Source: a virus
IMG/VR virus record: IMGVR_UViG_3300048834_001059
Location: 1 to 29,289 of that record
Length of the DNA stretch: 29,289 nucleotides
Reading direction: 5' to 3' (one strand)
How positions within the stretch are numbered: the stretch's first letter is position 1; each line of letters begins with the position of its first letter. Below are positions 7,655 through 13,723 of the stretch, in pieces. Both the position numbers and the translations under genes were made by a program. Below the pieces are notes generated by a model. The model was given only the letters and a program-made list of their open reading frames with translations, did no database searches and was not told where the DNA came from.

Positions 7655-7861
7655 TCACCTCAACGCAGTCACTGCCACGTAGCACGCGAGGACGATAATG
7701 CTCAGAGGCCACGCCACTCCCGCCACCAGCGCTGCAACGACGGATATGGCGACCAAAGCAAGCAGGGCTACTCCCTCAAACTCGCTCGTACGGCAGAAGT
7801 GAAGGAGGGTCCCCAAGTAAATCACGCTGACGAGCGCTCCTGCCATAGAGTACATTTGCAT
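7655..7861 (-). CDS. Small membrane protein
   Basis: 68 residues from ATG 7861, with CGGAG 7 bases upstream. An alternative GTG at 7915, inside a GTGA overlap with the preceding stop, would add 18 residues. Three hydrophobic stretches (about 6-22, 30-46 and 49-66) predict an integral membrane protein with a short polar loop near residues 23-29. Function is unknown; small early membrane proteins in phages often act on the host envelope or in exclusion, but that is not shown here. Confidence 0.55.
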   Translation of the reverse strand: MQMYSMAGALVSVIYLGTLLHFCRTSEFEGVALLALVAISVVAALVAGVAWPLSIIVLACYVAVTALR

Positions 7862-7911
7862 GACTGGCTCCGATGAGTGGTCGAGTAACCATACACCAAG
7901 AACGTGTACTC

Positions 7912-8268
7912 TCACTGCTTCACTGCGCTCGAAAGCTGGTAGGTGTTACCCTTCCCATCGTGAACCTTGAGGCCCGTCTTGAGCCACTCACTGACCTTGT
8001 TGATTGGCGCCCCGTTCGAGCGCGCGATCTCACGCACAAGATTCCTCGAGTACATGACAGTCTGAGGACCGCCGTTCACATTGAGGGTGGGCGTCCTTTC
8101 CTTCGCACAGCGCCATCCGATCTCGTACGCGGCCTTGAAGCACTCGCGGTGCTGCTCGCCGAAGTGCCTGAGATCAACATCGTAGAACGCAGTGATGGGA
8201 AGCCCTTCTTCGAAATCGAAGGCCGCGCGTCGGCGTAAGAATTCTTCGATTCGTTTGAACTTCGACAT
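7912..8268 (-). CDS. Hypothetical protein with possible HTH-like C-terminus
   Basis: 118 residues from ATG 8268 with AAGGAG 8 bases upstream. The N-terminus is basic (SKFKRIEEFLRRRAAF). The C-terminal part (LVREIARSNGAPINKVSEWLKTGLKVHDG) has the spacing of a helix-turn-helix followed by a strand, so DNA binding is possible. No firm family. It is preceded by a 75-base gap that holds a hairpin. Confidence 0.5.
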   Translation of the reverse strand: MSKFKRIEEFLRRRAAFDFEEGLPITAFYDVDLRHFGEQHRECFKAAYEIGWRCAKERTPTLNVNGGPQTVMYSRNLVREIARSNGAPINKVSEWLKTGLKVHDGKGNTYQLSSAVKQ

Positions 8269-8302
8269 CTTGGCTCTCCTTCTTGGCACCGTGCCGGGGC
8301 CA

Positions 8303-8325
8303 CCCTGCCGCTCACGTCGGCAGGG
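8303..8325. repeat. Intercistronic hairpin
   Basis: CCCTGCCG (8303-8310) and CGGCAGGG (8318-8325) form an 8-bp perfect stem with a 7-base loop between two leftward genes. No T-run follows on either strand, so it is more likely an mRNA processing or stability element than a terminator. Confidence 0.45.
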
Positions 8326-8343
8326 AAGCCCACGCAGGGGCGA

Positions 8344-8580
8344 TCACTTCTTGAGCTGCACCTCGCGCACATTCAGACAGCCCATGTACCAGACCACCCC
8401 AACACCGCTCTTTGGCCCAAAGTGAAGTTCAGCACGGCGGCCGTTCTTCGCGAGGAGCCCGAGCTTTTCATTGGGTGTGAGGGCGATGCCATTCTTGAGG
8501 CAAGCGTCGATGGCACCTTTGCCTGACTTGGGGGCGAACTTGAACCAGTCGGGTTTCACGGGGCGCTGGGTCTCGTGCAT
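8344..8580 (-). CDS. Small hypothetical protein, first gene after promoter D
   Basis: 78 residues from ATG 8580 with AAGGAG 7 bases upstream. The longer frame to 8613 is rejected because it begins at the expected transcription start and has no ribosome site. Composition is basic, with a VGVVWYMGCLNVREVQL beta-like end. No family recognised. Confidence 0.55.
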   Translation of the reverse strand: MHETQRPVKPDWFKFAPKSGKGAIDACLKNGIALTPNEKLGLLAKNGRRAELHFGPKSGVGVVWYMGCLNVREVQLKK

Positions 8581-8598
8581 GATGGGGCTCCTTCTGTA

Positions 8599-8611
8599 GC
8601 TCGTCTCGAGC
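8599..8611 (-). other. Leader hairpin of operon D
   Basis: On the minus strand, GCTCG-AGA-CGAGC forms a 5-bp stem in the leader, ending a few bases before AAGGAG. The sequence differs from the other leader hairpins but the placement is the same. Confidence 0.4.
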
Positions 8612-8619
8612 ATACCTAT

Positions 8620-8674
8620 ATTATAGCAACTCTCGAGATGAAGTCAACCCCGTGGCAAAAAAAAATTTCATGCT
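8620..8674 (-). promoter_or_regulatory. Promoter copy D
   Basis: On the minus strand: CATGAAATTT and a T-run, then GCCACGGGG, TTGACT (8642-8647), a 16-base spacer and a perfect TATAAT (8620-8625). It drives the operon starting at 8580. Confidence 0.85.
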
Positions 8675-8681
8675 GCGTGCA

Positions 8682-9074
8682 TCAAATGATGGTGAAACGC
8701 TTCATGCAGATCTGAATGGCCTCTTCGAGATCTTTGCCTCGCAGCTCAGTGTTGAGAAGAAGAACTTCTTCTGTGTCCCAACCAGCTGCGAGAGCAGCCT
8801 TCGCTGCCTCGGACCTGATGGTGAACTTCGAGCAGGCGTCGTCAGACAGCTTCAGAACGGGAAGCTCACGTCGGGGCTTGACGATGCTCATCCAGATGTT
8901 GCTATCGCCACCTTCAGCAATGATGAGCTCAAGTCCGTGCTCTTGCAGAAGTGAATCGAACGCCTCGACAATTGCTTGGACGCTCGCGCTGGGTGCTCCG
9001 ATGTACTTTCTTCCTTGTGCGTCTCGCGGGGTGCTGGTCGGATCCTGCTCCGCGTTGAGATAGGTCTTTCGCAT
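8682..9074 (-). CDS. Hypothetical protein, first leftward gene from the divergent promoter
   Basis: 130 residues from ATG 9074 with AAGGAG 7 bases upstream; a longer frame to 9107 has no ribosome site. It is a mixed alpha/beta protein (ASVQAIVEAFDSLLQEHGLELIIAEGG early, then AAKAALAAGWDTEEVLLL). No recognised family. It is the only gene between promoter C(-) and promoter D. Confidence 0.6.
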   Translation of the reverse strand: MRKTYLNAEQDPTSTPRDAQGRKYIGAPSASVQAIVEAFDSLLQEHGLELIIAEGGDSNIWMSIVKPRRELPVLKLSDDACSKFTIRSEAAKAALAAGWDTEEVLLLNTELRGKDLEEAIQICMKRFTII

Positions 9075-9111
9075 GGCGAGCTCCTTGTGTGCTGGGTTTG
9101 AGTACATCTAC

Positions 9112-9166
9112 ATAATAGCATATCCTGTGACGCTGTCAACCCCGCAGACAGGGAAACATGAAATTT
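9112..9166 (-). promoter_or_regulatory. Promoter copy C, leftward
   Basis: On the minus strand: AAATTTCATG, then TGCGGGG, TTGACA (9134-9139), a 16-base spacer and TATTAT (9112-9117). It shares its upstream region with the rightward promoter at 9152-9206. Confidence 0.85.
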
Positions 9167-9206
9167 GTTGCTGCCGGGTTGACATCATGAGACCAGTAAC
9201 TATAAT
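9152..9206 (+). promoter_or_regulatory. Promoter copy C, rightward
   Basis: ACATGAAATTTGTTGCTGCCGGG-type box, TTGACA (9179-9184), 16-base spacer, perfect TATAAT (9201-9206). It drives the gene at 9244. Confidence 0.88.
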
Positions 9207-9214
9207 GTATCCAT

Positions 9215-9229
9215 GGTGGTCGTCCCACC
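9215..9229 (+). other. Leader hairpin upstream of 9244
   Basis: GGTGG and CCACC form a 5-bp stem with a TCGTC loop, immediately before the AAGGAG at 9231-9236. Confidence 0.45.
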
Positions 9230-9243
9230 GAAGGAGATTCAAG

Positions 9244-9456
9244 ATGGCCGTGACGAAGCAAGAAGCCAAAGAACTTCTTGAGGATGTGCACAGCAACCTC
9301 ACGACTGATTTGGCTGAAGCTGAAGCGTTGATTGCTGAGCTGAACCAGCAAGAGAGAACGTCCGAGAGGCAGGATCTGCTGCACATCTTCTGCAACACGC
9401 GGCAGCGTTTGGTCGATGCTGCCGCAGAAGTCAGCCGATTCATCGCCATGCTGTGA
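9244..9456 (+). CDS. Small helical (coiled-coil) protein
   Basis: 70 residues, ATG 9244 with AAGGAG 7 bases upstream. Almost the whole chain is predicted helix with regular hydrophobic spacing (TKQEAKELLEDVHSNLTTDL, then DLLHIFCNTRQRLVDAAAEV), suggesting a coiled-coil dimer. No family recognised. It is the first rightward gene from the divergent promoter, a position where regulators are common. Confidence 0.65.
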   Translation: MAVTKQEAKELLEDVHSNLTTDLAEAEALIAELNQQERTSERQDLLHIFCNTRQRLVDAAAEVSRFIAML

Positions 9457-9476
9457 TTTCAAGAGGAGCAGATGTC

Positions 9477-9569
9477 ATGCACAAAGAAGCGAGACGGCAC
9501 TACAGTGAACTGGCGGCACAGCAGTTCGACATCTACCGTTGGAGCACAACGGGGCTCAGTTGGTGGTAG
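9477..9569 (+). CDS. Very small ORF ending in an in-frame amber
   Basis: ATG 9477 lies 8 bases after AGAGGAG (about 9462-9468). The frame encodes 30 residues beginning MHKEARRHYSELAAQQFDIY and ends at TAG 9567-9569. The same frame stays open after the TAG to TGA 9726-9728. ATG 9472 in another frame is only 3 bases from the site and its frame runs through the terminator, so it is less likely. The gene may be real and 30 residues long, or the first part of an 83-codon gene interrupted by the amber. No family recognised. Confidence 0.4.
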   Translation: MHKEARRHYSELAAQQFDIYRWSTTGLSWW

Positions 9570-9728
9570 CAGGCGTATCGCCGCGGCCGCGCAACTGGTG
9601 TGTGGGTGTACATGTGCACCGTCACGGCTACCAATCCGTGGGCCGCGTGCGCTGAGGCGCGCAAAGACTACCCGCGAGTCACCCGCAAGGGCACGCGTCT
9701 TCGAGCCATGCCGCTGTGGAAGCGCTGA
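9570..9728 (+). other. Open frame continuing after the amber codon
   Basis: In the same frame as 9477, codons run on without stop through an ATG at 9612 (no ribosome site) to TGA 9726-9728. The predicted tail is basic (ARKDYPRVTRKGTRLRAMP). It is followed 15 bases later by a strong terminator, so transcription does cover it. It could be the second half of a broken or recoded gene, or non-coding. Confidence 0.25.
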
Positions 9729-9743
9729 CGCGATCTTCGACCT

Positions 9744-9778
9744 GCAGAGGGCGGCAGAACACGCCGCCCTCTGCTTTT
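9744..9778 (+). terminator. Rho-independent terminator
   Basis: GCAGAGGGCGGC (9744-9755) pairs perfectly with GCCGCCCTCTGC (9763-9774), 12 bp with a 7-base loop, followed by TTTT. It closes the transcript from promoter C(+) and sits 3 bases before the next -35. Confidence 0.92.
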
Positions 9779-9780
9779 GC

Positions 9781-9809
9781 TTGACAGCGCGAGCTTTCCA
9801 CTATATAAT
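9781..9809 (+). promoter_or_regulatory. Consensus sigma70 promoter
   Basis: TTGACA (9781-9786), 17-base spacer, TATAAT (9804-9809). It is a perfect match to consensus and lacks the conserved upstream box of the six-copy module, because the terminator occupies that space. It drives 9829 and 10070. Confidence 0.9.
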
Positions 9810-9828
9810 TGCCCGGGAGTACATAGCA

Positions 9829-10122
9829 ATGAAGCTCGTCCAAGAATCGCCACAAGTGAAACGGATCGACGGTCTGCTGACCATCACGGGTGTTGCGCGG
9901 CTCTTCAGCCGCTCAGCGTTGACGATTCTTCAGTGGCGTACGTACAACGGCTTGCCCTACGTGGTGCTTCCGGGCGATGAGCGCCCATCGATTCGCTACG
10001 AACTCGATGAAGTTCGTGCCTGGGCTCGACGCGAAGGGAAGGCTGTCCTCGAGGAAGGAGGAACCAGCGATGCAGAACAGCGAGCAAATCCTACTGAGCT
10101 TGCAGGCGCTGAAGCCCTCTGA
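9829..10122 (+). CDS. Winged-helix/HTH (MerR/excisionase-like) DNA-binding protein
   Basis: 97 residues from ATG 9829. There is no strong ribosome site; the leader after the consensus promoter is very short, so the start may be near-leaderless. Residues ~16-70 have the pattern of a helix-turn-helix of the MerR/excisionase type: LTITGVARLFSRSALTILQW, then a wing (YNGLPYVVLPGD) and IRYELDEVRAWARREGK. It probably binds DNA as a phage regulator. The gene has its own consensus promoter and overlaps the next gene by 53 bases. It is a candidate to act on the repeated promoter module, but this is inference. Confidence 0.65.
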   Translation: MKLVQESPQVKRIDGLLTITGVARLFSRSALTILQWRTYNGLPYVVLPGDERPSIRYELDEVRAWARREGKAVLEEGGTSDAEQRANPTELAGAEAL

Positions 10123-10561
10123 GCTTGAACAAGTGCGAGCCCGCACTCTGGCTCTCCTCTCCCGACCGCGTGAGCGTCTTGAGTACGAGATGGTTCATCG
10201 GCACGCCCAGACACTCATGAAGCAGGCGACGGGTGTTGAGTTGCCTCCATACCACGTTTGTGCGAAGACGATGGCAAACTTCGATGACTTCAGGGGTGGG
10301 GTTGACGTGCTTCTGAAGTTCATTGCGAAGCACTTGAAGCCGAAGACGCGAGCTGAACTCAGCGGCGCGGTGTTTCTGGTGCTCCGGGTGCTGATCGGAA
10401 GAATGCAGGAGCTCGACGTGCCCGTCGGATATCGAACGCTGACCCAAGCTCTTCATCGAACTGCGGTTGAGGTTGATGCTGCGTTTCCGGGCTACGTTCG
10501 ATCTGGGCTGCTGCCGTGCATCTTGTCTGCTGCAAACTCAGGCCGAATCGGTCGGGTATAG
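10070..10561 (+). CDS. Hypothetical helical protein
   Basis: 163 residues. ATG 10070 is preceded by AAGGAGGAACC, an excellent site. Longer in-frame starts lie inside the HTH gene and have none. The protein is mostly helical with leucine-rich stretches (LKPSELEQVRARTLALL; GAVFLVLRVLIGRMQEL). No family recognised. It overlaps the HTH gene by 53 bases and ends 21 bases before a terminator, so the two genes form a small closed operon and may act together. Confidence 0.65.
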   Translation: MQNSEQILLSLQALKPSELEQVRARTLALLSRPRERLEYEMVHRHAQTLMKQATGVELPPYHVCAKTMANFDDFRGGVDVLLKFIAKHLKPKTRAELSGAVFLVLRVLIGRMQELDVPVGYRTLTQALHRTAVEVDAAFPGYVRSGLLPCILSAANSGRIGRV

Positions 10562-10582
10562 TTGAGCGTGATGCCTCTGCTC

Positions 10583-10620
10583 CGCCTCCGAGAGTTGCCT
10601 CGGCTCTCGGAGGCGTTTTT
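10583..10620 (+). terminator. Rho-independent terminator
   Basis: CGCCTCCGAGAG (10583-10594) pairs perfectly with CTCTCGGAGGCG (10604-10615), 12 bp with a 9-base loop, followed by TTTTT. It ends the 9829-10561 operon. Confidence 0.93.
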
Positions 10621-10632
10621 CTTTACAGTCCT

Positions 10633-10711
10633 TCGCTGGCTGGGCGTGTGCTGAACAAGTTGATCAGCCCGCCCGATGAGTCCCAGTCCTGAATCGGCGC
10701 CCAGCCAGCGA
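10633..10711 (+). ncRNA. Candidate structured RNA (long inverted repeat with inner helices)
   Basis: TCGCTGGCTGGGCG (10633-10646) and CGCCCAGCCAGCGA (10698-10711) are a perfect 14-bp inverted repeat enclosing 51 bases. Inside, GCTGA/TCAGC (10650-10668) and CCGA/TCGG (10673-10697) can pair, giving a three-way junction directly under the long stem. CTTTTC follows. The loop is too long for a normal terminator. It lies between a terminator and the helicase ATG (10728), where no clear promoter is visible. It may be a leader element, a processing site or a small RNA. Confidence 0.45.
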
Positions 10712-10727
10712 CTTTTCGAAGTGAGCC

Positions 10728-12143
10728 ATGCAGAAGCTTTCAGGTGCAATTCAAGAAGCGCTGCTCGCGTTGATCTGCTACGATAAAGCAGGCAGAACGA
10801 TCCAGTCACTTCTCCCTGCTCCGATTTTCGATCCTTACTATCGCGACATCGCTGCTGAAGCCTATCAGTACTTGTCCAAGTACAATCAGCCTCCGAGTGA
10901 GCACACTCTCGATATCATTGAGAGTCTGGTTGCACGAAGGCCGGATGCCAAGCAGGTCTTCGAACGCCTGTTTGAATCGCTCCAAGCGACGCGGCAGGGA
11001 ATCAACAGTGAGTACGTTCTGCAGCAGGCCGCTGAGTTTGCAAGACGCCAGCGCTTGAAAGCAGGGATCGCACGAGCAGTTGAGGTTCTTGAGCAAGATG
11101 AGCAGAATGTCGCTGAAGCAGAGGCAAGTCTTCGAGCTGCGGTCGAAGGCTCGTACGAGTTGTTCAATCCGGGTATCGTGCTGACTGATGCGAAGCGCAG
11201 CCTCGCGTTTCTTGACAACGTGAGTGACGGGCTGGCGACCGGAATTCCTGAGTTCGATCGGCTGGGGATCGGTCCGGGACGCAAAGAACTGCATGTCTTC
11301 GTCGCTCCTCCCGGTCGAGGCAAAAGCTGGTGGCTCATTTCGCAGCTTGGCAAGCGGGCGCTACTCACGCGCCAGCGTGTGGTTCACGTGACTCTTGAAA
11401 TGAGCGAAGAGCAGGTCTGCCAGAGGTACATGCAGGCGTTGTTTTCGTTCCAGAAGCGTCGTGAAGATACCACGCAGTATCGGTTCAGGCGCGATGAGCT
11501 TGGGCGTCTCGCCTCATTTGATCCTGAAGTTGTATCTGGGCGGCCAGCGTTGACTGACGCGAGCATTCGAGATTTCCTCACGCAGAGCTTAGACAAGATC
11601 AGCTCGCGACCTCCCATTCTTGTGAAGCAGTTCCCGACAGGCGCGCTCACGGTTCCCGAGCTTGAAGCCTACCTCGACAGCCTTGAAGGTTCGTTGCATA
11701 TCATCCCAGATCTTCTGATCGTCGATTACGCAGATCTGATGAAAACGACGACGAACAATTACAGACATGATCTTGGTGCCCTCTACCGTGATCTTCGCGG
11801 TCTGGCGATCAAGCGCAACCTTCGAGTTGTGACGGCCAGTCAGAGCAATCGTGACGGTGCTGGGGCCAAGCAAATCAGCGATCGACACATCGCGGAAGAC
11901 TACTCGAAGGTGGCAACCGCGGATTGTATCATTTCGTACAGCCAGACGGACGCCGAGAAGCAGTTGAATCTCGCACGTCTCTTTGTAATGAAGTGTCGAG
12001 CCGATCAAGACAAGTTCACCGTGCTCATCTCACAGAACTACGCTCTTGGGCAGTTCTGTATGGATAGCATCGGGATGGTGAGCGACTACTGGGATCTACT
12101 CGATTCGCAGACAGCAGCAGATGATTCAGATGCAGACGACTGA
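10728..12143 (+). CDS. Replicative DNA helicase, DnaB-like (RecA-fold)
   Basis: 471 residues, close to the usual DnaB length. The N-terminal ~150 residues are helical, as in DnaB. Walker A is APPGRGKSW (193-201), LEMSEE (about 223-228) is the motif after the Walker A strand, and Walker B is LLIVDYADL (329-337). An RDLRGLAIKRNLRVVTASQSN segment matches the next motif, with glutamine sensor. The C-terminal tail is acidic. It should unwind DNA 5'-3' at the fork and recruit the primase encoded two genes later. The ribosome site is weak (AGTGAG). No promoter is evident between the terminator at 10620 and the start. Confidence 0.88.
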   Translation: MQKLSGAIQEALLALICYDKAGRTIQSLLPAPIFDPYYRDIAAEAYQYLSKYNQPPSEHTLDIIESLVARRPDAKQVFERLFESLQATRQGINSEYVLQQAAEFARRQRLKAGIARAVEVLEQDEQNVAEAEASLRAAVEGSYELFNPGIVLTDAKRSLAFLDNVSDGLATGIPEFDRLGIGPGRKELHVFVAPPGRGKSWWLISQLGKRALLTRQRVVHVTLEMSEEQVCQRYMQALFSFQKRREDTTQYRFRRDELGRLASFDPEVVSGRPALTDASIRDFLTQSLDKISSRPPILVKQFPTGALTVPELEAYLDSLEGSLHIIPDLLIVDYADLMKTTTNNYRHDLGALYRDLRGLAIKRNLRVVTASQSNRDGAGAKQISDRHIAEDYSKVATADCIISYSQTDAEKQLNLARLFVMKCRADQDKFTVLISQNYALGQFCMDSIGMVSDYWDLLDSQTAADDSDADD

Positions 12144-12145
12144 AA

Positions 12146-13696
12146 ATGGTCATCTCGAAGGCAGCCATATCTGAGTTCATGGAACGCACGTTGAGAGACT
12201 CAGCGCGAGTGAAGAGTCTCTCTGACGACGCACTGAACGACAAGATCTTGGCTATCGAGCCCGTCCCTACGCTTCACACAGAACCCAGAACTTACCAGAA
12301 GGCGTGTTACCTGCTCGGGCTGAAGTACCCGAACTACTTCTTTTCGCTCGACATGGGACTGGGAAAGACGAAGATCATCCTCGATGTGTTTGCTCAGAGG
12401 AAAGCGTGTGGCGAGTGCAAGCGAGGTCTTGTGCTTGTTCCCGGCACTCAGCACGTTCAGGGATGGCTTGACCAGATCGCAGAGCACCGCCCAGACGTGG
12501 TTGCTGATGGGATGCTGGGAGAGCGTGCTCAGCGTGAGTCAGCTCTGTGGGAATCAGGAAGCGAGCTGTTCATCGGAACCTACATGGGGTTCCTCTCGTT
12601 CGTCTGCTCCAAGAAGAAGGGTGAGAATGCGAGCGGGCTCGCAATTGATGAAAAGAAGTTCTTCGAAGTTGCAAAGCAGTTCGATTTTGTGATCTACGAT
12701 GAACCGACGTGTTTCAGATCCCACACATCGTTGACGTTTCGTGTTCTAAAGAAGTTCGGGAAGTACATGAAGTTTCGCTACGCCCTCGCTGGGATGCCGT
12801 TTGGGAGGCATCCTGAGAATTTGTGGTCGCAGTTCTACGCGCTTGACTACGGAGAAACGCTGGGCGAGCTGGGCATCTTCAGAGGCGCGTTCTTCAAAGC
12901 ACAGCGAAACTACTTCAGCGGGTTCGATGAGTGGGTCTTCGATAAATCGAAGATTGATGAGCTGTCTCGAGTTCTTCGACACTCGTCAATCAGGTATGAT
13001 AAGGATGAGTGCCTCGATCTTCCTGACAAGACGCCTGTCGCTGTCACTGTGCATTTCAGCGACGAAACTTGGGCTTATTACGAGCGTCTGATTGAAGAGC
13101 TGTCTGCAGCTCAAGGGAACTTCAAGCTCGTTGACAACGTGTTTGGCCGGATGCGACAGCTCGTCGCTGGCTACATGACTGTCACTGACCCTGAAGGTGC
13201 AAGGCAGACCGTCGTATTCAAGAACAATCCGAAGCTCGAGTCGATGCTCGAAAAGCTTGATGAGTTGGAGGGCGAGAAGCTCATCATCTACTGCGACTAC
13301 CGCAAGAGCATCGAAATCGTGAGTGAAGCTCTCAAGAAGAAGAAAGTCAAGCACGTGATTCTCGTCGGCGGGGCGAAGGATAAGCCGAAGATCATCAAGC
13401 AGTTTGACGATCCCAAGATTCAAGTGCTACTGATGACGCAAGCAGGGTCGATGGGTCTGAACTTGCAGAAGCACTGTCGATACCTCTTCTTCTTCGAGTC
13501 TCCGGTCGATCCCATCATCCGCTCGCAGACGATCGATCGAATTCATCGGCTTGGGCAGACACGAAGAGTATTCGTCTACGACTTCATCGTCAAGGGTTCT
13601 GTTGATGTGAAGATTCAGAAGTACATCGCAGAAGGGAAGAACCTCTTCGATTCGTTGATGGGAAATCGAAGTGCGGGTCCCACGGTTGACGGCTAG
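12146..13696 (+). CDS. SNF2-family DNA-dependent ATPase/helicase
   Basis: 516 residues. Motif I is DMGLGKTK (69-76), motif II is the variant YDEPT (184-188) in place of DEAH, and motif III is LAGMPF (214-219) in place of the usual LTGTP. The second RecA lobe has LIIYCDYRKS (379-388), QAGSMGLNLQ (432-441) and motif VI QTIDRIHRLGQTRR (461-474), which is diagnostic for SNF2. Such phage proteins move along duplex DNA and are thought to help replication, recombination or repair. It starts 2 bases after the helicase stop without its own ribosome site, so translation probably depends on coupling. Confidence 0.88.
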   Translation: MVISKAAISEFMERTLRDSARVKSLSDDALNDKILAIEPVPTLHTEPRTYQKACYLLGLKYPNYFFSLDMGLGKTKIILDVFAQRKACGECKRGLVLVPGTQHVQGWLDQIAEHRPDVVADGMLGERAQRESALWESGSELFIGTYMGFLSFVCSKKKGENASGLAIDEKKFFEVAKQFDFVIYDEPTCFRSHTSLTFRVLKKFGKYMKFRYALAGMPFGRHPENLWSQFYALDYGETLGELGIFRGAFFKAQRNYFSGFDEWVFDKSKIDELSRVLRHSSIRYDKDECLDLPDKTPVAVTVHFSDETWAYYERLIEELSAAQGNFKLVDNVFGRMRQLVAGYMTVTDPEGARQTVVFKNNPKLESMLEKLDELEGEKLIIYCDYRKSIEIVSEALKKKKVKHVILVGGAKDKPKIIKQFDDPKIQVLLMTQAGSMGLNLQKHCRYLFFFESPVDPIIRSQTIDRIHRLGQTRRVFVYDFIVKGSVDVKIQKYIAEGKNLFDSLMGNRSAGPTVDG

Positions 13697-13714
13697 GGCC
13701 GTTTCGCTTAGAAT
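13686..13714 (+). promoter_or_regulatory. Promoter for a leaderless primase mRNA
   Basis: TTGACG (13686-13691), 17-base spacer, TAGAAT (13709-13714). It overlaps the 3' end of the SNF2 gene. The expected start lies 2-3 bases before the primase ATG at 13724, leaving no room for a ribosome site. Confidence 0.65.
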
Positions 13715-13723
13715 GGGCGCCCT

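Noticed and set aside
7511-7876. Plus-strand open frame of 121 residues
   Set aside because: Composition is His/Arg/Ser-rich as in antisense frames, and the minus strand holds tightly spaced genes with ribosome sites.
9472-10122. A 216-residue reading frame from ATG 9472 through the HTH gene
   Set aside because: It runs through a strong terminator and a consensus promoter; the HTH part has its own start at 9829.
10670-10700. Hammerhead ribozyme-like GATGAGTCCC and GAA segments
   Set aside because: The core CUGAUGA is not complete and the bases between do not form stem II, so the likeness is only partial.
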